Shown: positions 44,330 to 53,453 of the stretch, in pieces
Numbering within the stretch: the first letter of the stretch is position 1
How the letters are laid out: each line of letters opens with the position of its first letter
Origin: Nocardioides insulae DSM 17944
GTDB lineage: Bacteria; Actinomycetota; Actinomycetes; Propionibacteriales; Nocardioidaceae
Assembly: GCF_000422825.1 (NCBI RefSeq)
Contig: NZ_KE383929.1
Span: 310,001-374,000 of the forward strand
DNA: 64,000 nucleotides
Direction of reading: 5' to 3'
Translations under genes and position numbers: made by a program
The notes under the pieces: model-generated
The model's database searches: none
The model's input: only the letters and a program-made list of their open reading frames with translations
What the model was told of the DNA's origin: nothing

Positions 44330-44683
44330 TCACTGCGTCGGGCCGCCACCCAACCCGATCTCGTTGCCGTCCGGGTCGCGGTAGGTCACCTTGCGTACGC
44401 CGTTGTCGTAGGTCTCCAGGTCCGCGGGCTCGATCCCGCGCGCGGAGATCGCGGCCACCCGCTCCTCGAGCTCGTCGAGCGACCCCACGAACAGGGTGTG
44501 CCGGGCATGACCGGCACTCTCGGGCAACAGCTCGACGTACAGGTATCGGTGCTCGGCCAGCTCCCAGACCGCCTCCACCTCATTGGGCCGGAAGGCCTCC
44601 TCCCCGCCCAGCAGCCGGGAATACCAGTCGATCGCGGCGCCGAGCTCGCTGACGGGCACGCCCGCGAAGAGATCCAGGCTCAT
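44330..44683 (-). CDS. VOC-family (glyoxalase/bleomycin-resistance-like) protein
   Basis: 117 residues: LDLFAGVPVSELGAAIDWYSRLLGG near 3-27, YLYVELLPESAGHARHTLFVG, then YDNGVRKVTYRDPDGNEIGLG with the usual DPDGN motif. Substrate unknown. The ATG at 44683 is preceded by TACGGT plus 6 nt. It is divergent from a TetR gene whose operator lies in the shared 69-bp region, so TetR control is likely. Confidence 0.9.
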   Translation of the reverse strand: MSLDLFAGVPVSELGAAIDWYSRLLGGEEAFRPNEVEAVWELAEHRYLYVELLPESAGHARHTLFVGSLDELEERVAAISARGIEPADLETYDNGVRKVTYRDPDGNEIGLGGGPTQ

Positions 44684-44689
44684 CCCCCG

Positions 44690-44695
44690 ACCGTA
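44690..44695 (-). promoter_or_regulatory. -10 hexamer TACGGT of the VOC gene (leaderless)
   Basis: Minus-strand TACGGT, 6 nt, then the ATG at 44683. Confidence 0.5.
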
Positions 44696-44716
44696 GCAAC
44701 GACCACGCTCGGGTCG

Positions 44717-44746
44717 TTGACCGATTTAAGGCAGTCGCCTTAATCT
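44717..44746 (+). promoter_or_regulatory. tetR promoter with palindromic operator
   Basis: TTGACC (44717-44722), 18-bp spacer, TAATCT (44741-44746), then 6 nt to the GTG start: a complete leaderless promoter. The perfect palindrome TTAAGGC-n4-GCCTTAA (44726-44743) covers the spacer and touches the -10, the expected site for TetR autorepression and for control of the divergent VOC gene. Confidence 0.82.
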
Positions 44747-44752
44747 GGCGCG

Positions 44753-45349
44753 GTGACCCGACAGAGCGCCAAGGGAGCCATGATCGCTGTGGCGGAGCAG
44801 TTGGTGGCTGAGCGCGGACTCGCTGCCCTCTCCCTTCGGCAGGTCCAGGAGCTCTCCGGGCAGGCGAACAAGTCGGCCGCGCAGTACCACTTCGGCTCCC
44901 GATCAGGCTTGGTCGAAGCAGTCATCGATGCCCGGATGAGCACCGCCGATGCCTCCCGCCGCGCGCTGCTCTCCGCCCTCGCCGAGAACACCGACGGTCC
45001 GACCCCCCGGCGCCTGGTCGAGGCCCTGGTGCTGCCGTTCGTCGAGGCGAGCATCGGGACCCCTGGCAGCCGCTACGCGCGGTTCATGGCCCAGGTGCTG
45101 CTCGACCCGGGACTGGCCGCGCCGGTGTGGAGCCACTACCGCGCGGGCAGCCTGCGTGAAGCGGGCGCCCTCCTCGTCGAAGCCTGCCCGCTCCCCTCGA
45201 CCACCGCGCGTGCCCGGGTGGACCAGGTGATGTCCCTGGTCACGGTCACCCTCGCCTTCGCCGAGGCGCGTGGCCGCGATCCAGCCCTCGTCGGCGAGGA
45301 ACTCGTGGATGCCTCGCTGGCCCTGCTCGAACTCGACCCCGGCCGCTGA
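44753..45349 (+). CDS. TetR-family transcriptional regulator
   Basis: 198 residues. N-terminal HTH (GAMIAVAEQLVAERGLAALSLRQVQELSGQ, then NKSAAQYHFGSRSGLVEAVID, about 8-60) with a ligand-binding C-terminal domain. The GTG at 44753 is directly placed by a leaderless promoter. The alkylsulfatase gene begins 45 bp after its stop, and an MFS exporter follows. The TetR probably senses an alkyl-sulfate-like or surfactant compound; this is inference. Confidence 0.93.
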   Translation: MTRQSAKGAMIAVAEQLVAERGLAALSLRQVQELSGQANKSAAQYHFGSRSGLVEAVIDARMSTADASRRALLSALAENTDGPTPRRLVEALVLPFVEASIGTPGSRYARFMAQVLLDPGLAAPVWSHYRAGSLREAGALLVEACPLPSTTARARVDQVMSLVTVTLAFAEARGRDPALVGEELVDASLALLELDPGR

Positions 45350-45394
45350 CCACCGACGTACCGACCACCCGTCCCAGACCCGAAGGACCCACCG

Positions 45395-47299
45395 ATGCCC
45401 GACATCACGACCGTGCCCCAGCCCCCCACGGCGGCCACGCTCGCCGCCCAGAAGCTCGCCGCCGAGCAACTGCCCCACGACGACGGGCAGGACTTCGCAG
45501 ACGCCCGTCGCGGCTTCATCGCCACCCTCGACCCGATCCGGATCACCGCAGAGAGCGGGCGGAAGGTGTGGGACCTGGAGCGCTTCGGGTTCGTCGAGGG
45601 CGAGGCCCCCGACACCGTCCACCCGAGCCTGTGGCGGCAGGCCAAGCTCAACCTGCATCACGGCCTGTTCGAGGTGACCGACCGCATCTACCAGATCCGC
45701 GGCTTCGACATCGCGAACATGACCGTGATCCTGGGCGAGACCGGCTTCGTCGTGATCGACCCGCTGACCAGCGTGGAGGGTGCCCGGGCCGGTCTGGATC
45801 TGGTCCGCGAGCATCTCGGCGACCGCCCCGTCACAGCCGTCATCTACACCCACAGCCACGCCGACCACTTCGGCGGCGTCCGCGGCATCGTGTCCGAGGA
45901 GGACCTCGCCGAGGGCCGGGTGCGCATCGTCGCGCCCGCGGGCTTCTTGGAGCACGCGATCAGCGAGAACGTGTACGCCGGCACCGCCATGGGTCGTCGT
46001 AGCCAGTACATGTTCGGCCCCCGGCTCCCCGCCGGCGAGAGCGGCCAGGTGTGCATCGGCCTGGGCGCGGCGCTGGCCGCAGGCACCATCTCGCTGCTCC
46101 CGCCGACCGACCTGATCGAGGAGACCGGCACCGAGCTCACCCTGGACGGCGTCCGCATCGTCTTCCAGTACACCCCCGATGCCGAGGCACCGGCGGAGAT
46201 GAACTTCCACTTCCCCGACCTGCGCGCCCTGTGCATGGCCGAGAACGTCAGCCACAACATGCACAACCTCTACACGCTCCGCGGTGCCCAGGTGCGCGAC
46301 GCCGCGGCCTGGAGCAACTACATCCGCGACGCCCTGGACGAGTTCGGCGACGAGACCGACGTGATGTTCATCAGCCACCACTGGCCGGTGTGGGGCCAGG
46401 ACCGGGTGCGAGAGTTCCTGGAGAAGCAGCGCGACCTGTACCGCTACCTCCACGACGAGACCCTGCGACTGGCCGCGCACGGCTACACGCCGATCGAGAT
46501 CGCCGAGCGGGTCGAGCTGCCCGAGGCGCTGTCGTCGTTCTGGGCCAACCGCGGCTACTACGGCACCCTGAACCACAACGTGAAGGCGGTCTACCAGTTC
46601 TATCTGGGCTGGTACGACGGCAACCCCGCGCACCTGCACCCGCACGAGCCCACCGAGGCCGGACGACGCTACGTCGACTGCATGGGCGGTGCCGACGCCG
46701 TCCTCGCCAAGGCCCGGGAGTACTTCGAGGCCGGCGACTACCGGTGGGTCGCCGAGATGCTCAACCACCTCGTCTTCGCCGAGCCCGACAACCACGCCGC
46801 CCGCGCCCTGCAGGCCGACACCTATGAGCAACTGGGCTACCAGTCCGAGGCGGGCACCTGGCGCAACTCCTACCTCACGGCCGCGATGGAACTGCGCGGC
46901 GCGGCACCTCGTGGAGGGGCCGGTTCGGTCCAGGCCGACACGGTCACCGCGATGACCGCCGAGATGCTGGTCGACTACCTCGCGATCCGGCTCAACGGCC
47001 CGCGGGCCGGCAACGCCGATCTCTCCCTACGCATCGTGGTCTCCGACACCGGTGACGAGCGATTCGTCCGGGTCAGGCACGGCGTCCTGACCCAGCGCGG
47101 GCACCTCGTCGCGGTCGACGAGCCGGCCACCGTCGCGCTGGCCAAGCACACCCTCGCGCTGCTCTCGATGGGGGCCCGCACCGTCGACGACCTGCTGTCC
47201 GAGGGACTGATCGAAACGTCCGACGCGGGCGCCACCCTGCGCAGCCTGCTCGGCCTGTGCGACGAGTTCGACGGCAGCTTCGCCATCGTCTCGCCCTGA
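45395..47299 (+). CDS. Alkyl/aryl-sulfatase, BDS1/SdsA1-like, copy 2
   Basis: 634 residues, paralogue of the gene at 21720-23600. Seen: the MBL motif THSHADHFGG (152-161), FHFPDLRALCMAENVSHNMHNL, FISHHWPVWGQD, and the dimerisation segment YLGWYDGNPAHLHPH. The C-terminal SCP2-like domain ends LCDEFDGSFAIVSP. No signal peptide. The ATG follows GAAGGACC. Probably co-transcribed with tetR. A 20-bp hairpin follows. Confidence 0.93.
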   Translation: MPDITTVPQPPTAATLAAQKLAAEQLPHDDGQDFADARRGFIATLDPIRITAESGRKVWDLERFGFVEGEAPDTVHPSLWRQAKLNLHHGLFEVTDRIYQIRGFDIANMTVILGETGFVVIDPLTSVEGARAGLDLVREHLGDRPVTAVIYTHSHADHFGGVRGIVSEEDLAEGRVRIVAPAGFLEHAISENVYAGTAMGRRSQYMFGPRLPAGESGQVCIGLGAALAAGTISLLPPTDLIEETGTELTLDGVRIVFQYTPDAEAPAEMNFHFPDLRALCMAENVSHNMHNLYTLRGAQVRDAAAWSNYIRDALDEFGDETDVMFISHHWPVWGQDRVREFLEKQRDLYRYLHDETLRLAAHGYTPIEIAERVELPEALSSFWANRGYYGTLNHNVKAVYQFYLGWYDGNPAHLHPHEPTEAGRRYVDCMGGADAVLAKAREYFEAGDYRWVAEMLNHLVFAEPDNHAARALQADTYEQLGYQSEAGTWRNSYLTAAMELRGAAPRGGAGSVQADTVTAMTAEMLVDYLAIRLNGPRAGNADLSLRIVVSDTGDERFVRVRHGVLTQRGHLVAVDEPATVALAKHTLALLSMGARTVDDLLSEGLIETSDAGATLRSLLGLCDEFDGSFAIVSP

Positions 47300-47314
47300 C
47301 CCGTCCGAGGCGCG

Positions 47315-47362
47315 GTTCCGGTCGGTCCGGTGAGGCCCAACTCTCACCGGACCGACCGGAAC
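47315..47362. terminator. Perfect 20-bp hairpin after alkylsulfatase 2
   Basis: Arms 47315-47334 and 47343-47362 are fully complementary with an 8-nt loop, one of the strongest hairpins in the window. No T-run follows. It lies before the MFS gene and may separate, or attenuate into, that gene. Confidence 0.7.
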
Positions 47363-47434
47363 GCACAGGAATAGAACACACCTGCGAACACGTTGCAGCC
47401 GAGGCCGTACCCGATCTCCGCCGAAAGGCCGCAC

Positions 47435-48907
47435 GTGAGCGTCGACCAGACCTCCGCGACGACCGTCGCCCCCGAATCCTCAGACCGCATCCCGGGCCAG
47501 GTGAAGCTGGTCCTGATCCTGCTGCTCGCCGCGTCCTTCGTGATGATCCTCAACGAGACCGTGATGAGCGTCGCCGTACCCCGTCTGATGACCGACTTCG
47601 GGGTCACCGCGGCGAGCGCACAGTGGCTGACCACCGCATTCATGCTGACCATGGCGGTCGTCATCCCGGTGACCGGCTACCTGCTGCAACGGTTCACCAC
47701 CCGCGCGGTGTTCATCGCGGCGATGACGCTGTTCTCGGCGGGCACCCTGGTCGCCGCGGCCGCCCCGACGTTCTGGGTGCTCGTGGCGGGCCGCGTCGTC
47801 CAGGCCAGCGGTACGGCGGTGATGCTGCCGTTGCTCATCACGACCGTGCTGACCTTCGTGCCCATCAACCGCCGGGGCAGCACGATGGGCCTGATCTCGA
47901 TCGTCATCGCAGTGGCGCCGGCGGTGGGCCCGACCATCTCCGGACTGATCCTGGCCGACCTCTCCTGGCGTTGGTTGTTCCTGATCATGCTGCCGATCGC
48001 CCTGATCGCCCTGGTCGCCGGCGCCGCACTGGTGCGCAACATCTCCGACCCGCAGCGGATCCCGTTGGACGTCGCCTCGGTGATCCTGTCCGCGGTGGCC
48101 TTCGGCGGACTGATCTACGGGCTGAGCAGCATCGGTGAGGCCGCCGCCGGACACACACCGGTGGCGCCCGCCGTACCCATCGCTCTCGGCGCGCTCTCCC
48201 TCGCCCTGTTCGTGTGGCGCCAGACCGTGCTCCAGCGTTCCGGGGCGCCCCTGCTCGACCTGCGACCCTTCCGGACCAGGTCGTTCGTCGTCGGCGTGAT
48301 CATGCTGCTGGTGGCGATGGGCGCGCTGTTCGGCACCATCATCCTGCTTCCGCTCTACCTGCAGGGTGTGCTCGGTCTGACCACCCTGGAGAGCGGGCTG
48401 GTGCTGCTGCCGGGCGGATTGGTCATGGGTCTGATCGCGCCGTTCGTCGGCCGGCTATTCGACCGGTTCGGTCCGCGACCGCTGGTGATCCCGGGCGCGT
48501 TCGTGGTGACCGCCGCCCTCGGCCTGCTGACCCGACTCGGCACCGACAGCGAGGTCGGCCTGATCGTCGGCATCCACGTACTCCTCAGCCTCGGCCTTGG
48601 CATGCTGATGACGCCGCTGATGACGTCCTCCTTGGGCGCCGTACCTGCCGAGCTGTACTCGCATGCGAGCGCCATCCTGAACACCCTCCAGCAGCTCGCC
48701 GGTGCCGCCGGTACCGCCCTGTTCGTGACCGTCATGACCACCGGCGCGACCGCCGCGGCCGCCTCCGGGCTCGACCCCGTCTCCGCCCAGGCGGAGGGCA
48801 TCCACGAGGCCTTCCTGTGGGGCAGCGCCCTCGCACTCGTCGCCGCCGCCCTGTCCTTCCTCATCCGCCGCCCCGCCCCCTCCGCCACTCCCCTCCCGGT
48901 TCACTGA
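47435..48907 (+). CDS. MFS exporter, DHA2 (EmrB/QacA-like) family
   Basis: 490 residues, 12-14 TM helices. Seen: MILNETVMSVAVPRLMTDFGV near 37-57 (motif D1-like), SAQWLTTAFMLTMAVVIPVTGYLLQRF near 60-86, and GRVVQASGTAVMLPLLITTV near 114-133 (motif B/C region). The GTG at 47435 has GAAAGG upstream. It lies behind tetR and the alkylsulfatase, fitting an export or resistance role for surfactants or drugs. Its end abuts the 22-bp repeat arrays. Confidence 0.9.
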   Translation: MSVDQTSATTVAPESSDRIPGQVKLVLILLLAASFVMILNETVMSVAVPRLMTDFGVTAASAQWLTTAFMLTMAVVIPVTGYLLQRFTTRAVFIAAMTLFSAGTLVAAAAPTFWVLVAGRVVQASGTAVMLPLLITTVLTFVPINRRGSTMGLISIVIAVAPAVGPTISGLILADLSWRWLFLIMLPIALIALVAGAALVRNISDPQRIPLDVASVILSAVAFGGLIYGLSSIGEAAAGHTPVAPAVPIALGALSLALFVWRQTVLQRSGAPLLDLRPFRTRSFVVGVIMLLVAMGALFGTIILLPLYLQGVLGLTTLESGLVLLPGGLVMGLIAPFVGRLFDRFGPRPLVIPGAFVVTAALGLLTRLGTDSEVGLIVGIHVLLSLGLGMLMTPLMTSSLGAVPAELYSHASAILNTLQQLAGAAGTALFVTVMTTGATAAAASGLDPVSAQAEGIHEAFLWGSALALVAAALSFLIRRPAPSATPLPVH

Positions 48908-48934
48908 GCCCACCCGCCCCGCTCCCCATCTGTT

Positions 48935-49044
48935 GAGTCGGGCCTCGTGGCACGTCGAGTCGGGCCTCGTGGCACGTCGAGTCGGTCCCCGTGGCACGTC
49001 CAGTCGGTCCCCGTGGCACGTCGAGTCGGTCCCCGTGGACCGGC
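48935..49044 (+). repeat. Left array: five 22-bp tandem repeats
   Basis: Units at 48935, 48957, 48979, 49001 and 49023, each starting GAGTCGG (CAGTCGG in unit 4). The first four end CGTGGCACGTC; the fifth ends with a divergent CGTGGACCGGC. Units 1 and 2 are identical. 22 bp is not a multiple of 3, so the array is not coding. Confidence 0.92.
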
Positions 49045-49054
49045 TGTCCGCGAA

Positions 49055-49164
49055 CGCCCAGCTCAACCGTCCGCGACGCCCGACTCAACCGTCCCGGAGG
49101 CTCGGCTCAACCCTCCGCGACGAGCAACTCAACCGCCCACAACGCCCGACTCGACCGTCTGGAG
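49055..49164 (+). repeat. Right array: five degenerate 22-bp repeats in inverted orientation
   Basis: Units at 49055, 49077, 49099, 49121 and 49143, centred on CGACTCAACCGTC-like cores. The complement of the left unit (CCCGACTC...GAGG) aligns with these units over most of the 22 bp, so the two equal-length arrays are inverted copies about a 10-bp centre (49045-49054). Confidence 0.8.
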
Positions 49165-49197
49165 GGGCGAGCGGTTCGGGGTGGGCGGCCCGGGGGC

Positions 49198-52100
49198 TCA
49201 GGCGTCGCGCAGGCGGAAGACCGAGGAGAGGTTGGTCTCGGTGTTCTTGGTGACGGCCAGGAGTTCGTCCATGTGCGGTTCGAGACCGGTGACCTTGTCC
49301 AGCGGGACGCCGATGACCAGCTGGAACCCCAGGCCCTTCCAGGCCCGCACAGCCCGGCCCGCGAACTCCGAGTCGGCCTTGACGAAACCCTCGTCGAGGA
49401 AGACCGGGGCGAAGCGAGGCCGGGAGCGCAGCTCGTCGCCGAGCCGGAACCGCAGCGCGGACCCGACGATGAAGGCGACCAGCTCCTGCGACTCACCACC
49501 TGACTTCTCCCCCAGCGTCCGATAGGTCGAGCGGAGCTCGCCGGTGTGCTGGTCGTAGCGTTCGGCGCTGAGCTCCACATGCCGGCGTACGTCGAGCAGC
49601 CGGTCACGCTCGGAGAGCTCGGCACTGCCGAACGCGTCGTCGCGGGTGCGCAGCCGGGCCATGAACGTCCGCAGCCGGTCGAACCGTGCCTCCAACTGCT
49701 CCTCGGTGAGGTCGTCCGGGGCACCGGCGGAGAGCAGCCGGAGCTCGCGCACGAACGCCTGCACGTGGGCCGGGGCGAGCTTGCGCAGCCGGATCCGCAG
49801 GCGATCCTTGGAGGCACCGAACTCCAGGCGGCGCAGGATCGCGTTGATCGGCTCGAGCCGGTCCTCGATCTCCTCCACCGAGGCGTTCATCGTGCCCAGC
49901 AGGGGCACCAGGTCCTGACCCGACCACTGGGTGACCCGGCGCCGCCACTCGGCACGGCGCTCGGCCAGGCCGGTGGCCCGGATGGACTCGAGGATGGCCT
50001 CGAAGTCGGCGTACGACTCCACAGCGCTGCCGAGGTTGGGGTCCGGCCAGAGCCGCTGGTAGGCGGCGAAGATGCCGCACAGCTCCCGCCGGGTCGCCAC
50101 CAGTTCGTCATGCGCGCCGGAGATCTGCTCGGTCAGCCGGGTCTGCAGCCGGGCGAGGTGCTCGGTGAACCGTCCCAGGTCCTCCGAGTCCGCCGGCTCG
50201 ACGGCGGCGGCGAACTCGGCGTCGAGGCTGGCCTGCTGGACCTCGCTGAGGATCTCGGGGAGCCGGTCCTCCATCGGTTCGAGGAGTGCGCTGAGGGCGT
50301 CCTCGTCCTCGACCAGGCGGGCGTGCTCGGTGTCGAGCCGGTCCTTCTCCAGCCCCAGGGCGTAGCGCCGATTGCGGACTTCGTCGAGCTTGGCCTCCAG
50401 GGCCTCGACCTGGTCGGCCAGGGTGCCGAGGTGGTCCTCGGAGGTGAGCATCTCGGTACGCCGGGCGGCCAGTTCCGCGATCCGGGCATCGCTCGCCGCG
50501 AGGTCGACCTCGTCGTAGGCCGCGGCCCGGATCGCCTCGTGCGCGTCACGGACGGTGTCGAGGGTCCGCGCCTCGCGTTCGAGTTCGGCGACCTGCTGGT
50601 CGATGGTGCCCAGCTCGGCCTCCACGCCGGCGAGCGCGGCGTCCAGGTCGGCCAACGCCTCGGTGTTGCTGAAGCCGAGCAGCGAGCCGGCCTCGGCGCG
50701 GCCGTGCGATCCGCGGCCGCCCTGGCGGGTCTGGCCGGCCAGGGTCACGCGGTACCCGCCGCCACGGAGCTGGGCGGGGTCCTCGACGCAACGGGCGTTG
50801 CGGCGGGGCTCGGCGACGAACTGTTGCACCCAGCCGGAGAAGGGCGAGTCCCGGTGGACGAGCTTGCCGGCCACGGTGTCGGGATCCTGGGGGGCGGTAG
50901 CAGGCAGGTCCAGGTCGGCGGCGACGAACGTGATCCGTCCGCGCAGCTTGACCTGGTCGAGCCGGCGGGAGAACTCCTCGAGCCGGTGGGCCGGCACCAG
51001 GAGTTGCCGGGCCACCCCGCCCAGGACGGTCTCGACGGCCAGCCGCCAGCGCGCCTCCTCGGGGGCGACGTCGACCAGTTCGGCCAGGAAGGGCAGCTCG
51101 TGGACCGGGAAGCCGGTCGCGTCGCACACCACCGCGCGCAGGTCGTCGAGGTGCTTGGGGATCCGGCTCTGCCGCCCGGCCAACGAGGAACGCTCCCCCT
51201 GGAGGGCGGCCTTCCTCGCGGCCAGCGGGTACCGCCGGCCCACGGCCTCATCCCGGCGACGGAGCAGCTCGGCTCGGGCGGCGGGCTGGTCCTCGAGCCA
51301 GGCTCCGGCCTCGCGCCGGCGCTGCTCGAACTCCTCCCGGGTGCCCAGCGCGACCTCGCCGAGCGGCGAGATCCGTTCCATCAGCACGCCGCGCCGAAGC
51401 TCGCGCTCGGTGCGGACCAGCTTCTCCTGCTCGACCTCGGCGGCCAGCCGCTCGAGCGCGGCGCCACCGGAGCTGCGGTGCTCGTCGCGGGCGGCCTCGA
51501 TGTCGGCGCGCAGGGCGGCCTCGTCGCGAGTGCTGTCGGCCAGCTCGGCCGACACCCGGGCGCGGCCGGCACGGTTGTCGCGCACGGCGGCGGCCAACAG
51601 ACGCCGGTGGGTGGTCAGCCGCCACGCCGTGATCGGCGTGTGGCCGGGAGCGGTGACGCCGTACGCGTCCAGCTCGGCGAGCCGACGTCCGGAAGCCAGA
51701 TGCCGGGCATGCAGCTCGGTGATCGGCGCGAGCACCTCCTGCTTCTGTTCCTCCGTGCGCATCGCGGCATAGGCCTGCTCGAGGTCGTCGAAGTGCCCGA
51801 TGGCCCGGTCGGCGGCGGCGAAGGTCGCCGGCCGCTCGAGCACCATCTCCTTGTAGAGCTCGTCGACCGACCGCACCTGATTGCCCGCCTGGATCCGGGC
51901 CAGCAGCCGGAGGGCCTTCGCCCCGTCGCCGCCCGCGCCGATGCCAAGCCGGGCGTAGAGCAGGTCGGCGAACTCGGCGTAGGAGCGGTGCACCCGCAGT
52001 CCCGGGCTGAGCTTCTTGAGGGTGTTGGCATGGAACCGGTCGGGTACGGCGGCCTCGAGCTCGCTCAGCTCCAGCGCGCCGTCGAGGGTGACCAGCTGCA

Positions 52101-52716
52101 TCGAGACGTCACCGGACCGGGTCGCCCGGCGCGGGACGTAGTAGGTGCGCAGCGCGGTGAACCGGCGGCCCTGGTCGTTGACGAAGGTCATCGACACCGC
52201 ACCCCAGGTGTCCACGCCACGTCCGCGGAGCAGCTGCTCGACCGGTCGCCCGGTGCGGGGGTCGTCGATCACGTCGACGGCGCCGCGCAGGTAGGAGACC
52301 AGGTTGCGCTGACCCTCGCTGCGCGCCCGGCCGGCGACGGCGGCGTTGGAGGCGCCGTTGAATCGGGTGTCGCTGGACATCAGCAGGGCGGTGTAGGCGT
52401 CCAGGATGGTGGACTTCCCAGCGCCCGAAGCACCGGAGAGCATGGTGGCGTCGGCGTGCAGTTCGATCCGGGTGTGGCCCTCGAAGCCGCCCCAGTTGAC
52501 CAACTGCAGCACCTCGGCCCGCCACTGGAGGGTGTCGTCGGTGGGCAGCGAGACCACCGTCTCCTCGAAGAGTCCCTCGAGGTCCCGGTCCCCCTCCGGC
52601 GCGCACGGTTCGGCGTCCGCCGCGAAGTCCGGCTCGGCGGGTGCGTCCTCCGGCAGTGCCTCGGGCCCGGCTCCGGCGTACGCCGCGCGGCCGGTCTCCT
52701 GGGTCAGATCACTCAC
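49198..52716 (-). CDS. jetC: SMC-like ATPase, JetC / MksB-like
   Basis: 1172 residues. Walker A GASGAGKST (95-103), long coiled coils (e.g. AELARR- and Leu-rich stretches over about 300-900) around a central hinge-like region, the ABC signature SGGESQ (1072-1077), and Walker B FAPVFLDEGF (1102-1111). This is the DNA-extruding ATPase of Wadjet type I / Mks complexes. The GTG start overlaps the jetB stop by 4 bp (GTGA). All ATPase motifs are intact. Downstream, where jetD usually lies, there are only the 22-bp arrays. Confidence 0.93.
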   Translation of the reverse strand: MSDLTQETGRAAYAGAGPEALPEDAPAEPDFAADAEPCAPEGDRDLEGLFEETVVSLPTDDTLQWRAEVLQLVNWGGFEGHTRIELHADATMLSGASGAGKSTILDAYTALLMSSDTRFNGASNAAVAGRARSEGQRNLVSYLRGAVDVIDDPRTGRPVEQLLRGRGVDTWGAVSMTFVNDQGRRFTALRTYYVPRRATRSGDVSMQLVTLDGALELSELEAAVPDRFHANTLKKLSPGLRVHRSYAEFADLLYARLGIGAGGDGAKALRLLARIQAGNQVRSVDELYKEMVLERPATFAAADRAIGHFDDLEQAYAAMRTEEQKQEVLAPITELHARHLASGRRLAELDAYGVTAPGHTPITAWRLTTHRRLLAAAVRDNRAGRARVSAELADSTRDEAALRADIEAARDEHRSSGGAALERLAAEVEQEKLVRTERELRRGVLMERISPLGEVALGTREEFEQRRREAGAWLEDQPAARAELLRRRDEAVGRRYPLAARKAALQGERSSLAGRQSRIPKHLDDLRAVVCDATGFPVHELPFLAELVDVAPEEARWRLAVETVLGGVARQLLVPAHRLEEFSRRLDQVKLRGRITFVAADLDLPATAPQDPDTVAGKLVHRDSPFSGWVQQFVAEPRRNARCVEDPAQLRGGGYRVTLAGQTRQGGRGSHGRAEAGSLLGFSNTEALADLDAALAGVEAELGTIDQQVAELEREARTLDTVRDAHEAIRAAAYDEVDLAASDARIAELAARRTEMLTSEDHLGTLADQVEALEAKLDEVRNRRYALGLEKDRLDTEHARLVEDEDALSALLEPMEDRLPEILSEVQQASLDAEFAAAVEPADSEDLGRFTEHLARLQTRLTEQISGAHDELVATRRELCGIFAAYQRLWPDPNLGSAVESYADFEAILESIRATGLAERRAEWRRRVTQWSGQDLVPLLGTMNASVEEIEDRLEPINAILRRLEFGASKDRLRIRLRKLAPAHVQAFVRELRLLSAGAPDDLTEEQLEARFDRLRTFMARLRTRDDAFGSAELSERDRLLDVRRHVELSAERYDQHTGELRSTYRTLGEKSGGESQELVAFIVGSALRFRLGDELRSRPRFAPVFLDEGFVKADSEFAGRAVRAWKGLGFQLVIGVPLDKVTGLEPHMDELLAVTKNTETNLSSVFRLRDA

Positions 52717-53453
52717 GCGCGCTCCTCCGTCTCGAACAGGTCGGCCTCGGGCATCTCGGGTGCGCTGCTGGTCGCCGTCCGGAGTGCGGTGAGCAGCTCG
52801 CGCAGGGTCTCCAGCGGGAGCAGCGACTCGATCGCCTCGCTGATCTCGAAGCGCTCCTCACCGGCGGTGCCGATCAGCAGGCCCATCCGGTTGACCGCCA
52901 GCACCGCGTTGCGGGCGCGCCGCTCGTCACCGGAGACGTCGGTCGCGTGCGCGGGGCGGAAGTCGGCGATGTAGCTCACGATGTCCTCACGGTCGACGAA
53001 GACCCGGTCCTCCCCCGCGGTCGTCCCCGCCCGGAACCGGTCGCGGAGGAACACCAGGACGGCGGTCTCCTCGCGGGTCCACGCGGTGTCGTGCAACAGG
53101 GTGGGGAAGCGCTGCCCGGCCTCGCCGGTCGCCTGACGCTTCCAGGCCACCTCGCGGACGGGGTCCACGTGCAGGTCCAGGAAGAGGTCGTTGAGGCGAC
53201 CGGTGAGCAGGGTCCGGTGGGCGATCAGGGTCTGCCACTCGCGCGGGTGGGTGCGGCCCGAGATGAAGCGCTGCTTGACCAGCACCAGCAGCGCCCGGCG
53301 CTGGGCCAGGTCGAGGGTGCCCTCGTCGCCCTCCCACAGACTCACCGTGCCGGCGTCGAGGTCGGTCTCGTCGTCGTAGGGCCGGTCGTCGGTCGATCCC
53401 GGGGCGAGCCCCTCGTCGAGGTCGCGGTCGACTCCGGCGTCGAGACTGGTCAT
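52713..53453 (-). CDS. jetB: DUF4194 protein, JetB / MksE-like
   Basis: 246 residues, acidic N-terminus (about 1-35), then winged-helix-like DUF4194 (LDLAQRRALLVLVKQRFISGRTHPREW near 43-67, NAVLAVNRMGLLIGT near 179-193). It is the KITE-type accessory subunit of the Jet/Mks complex. The ATG overlaps the jetA stop (ATGA), and its own stop overlaps the jetC start, a tightly coupled operon. Confidence 0.9.
   Translation of the reverse strand: MTSLDAGVDRDLDEGLAPGSTDDRPYDDETDLDAGTVSLWEGDEGTLDLAQRRALLVLVKQRFISGRTHPREWQTLIAHRTLLTGRLNDLFLDLHVDPVREVAWKRQATGEAGQRFPTLLHDTAWTREETAVLVFLRDRFRAGTTAGEDRVFVDREDIVSYIADFRPAHATDVSGDERRARNAVLAVNRMGLLIGTAGEERFEISEAIESLLPLETLRELLTALRTATSSAPEMPEADLFETEERA

Noticed and set aside
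48935..49164. CRISPR array
   Set aside because: The units are directly tandem with no spacers between them, and no cas genes are near.
48933..49253. Coding frame through the 22-bp repeats
   Set aside because: 22 bp shifts the frame each unit, no ribosome site is seen, and the peptide is Arg/Pro low complexity.
49546..52974. Long plus-strand frame opposite jetC
   Set aside because: Shadow of a well-supported SMC ATPase; no domain is recognisable in it.
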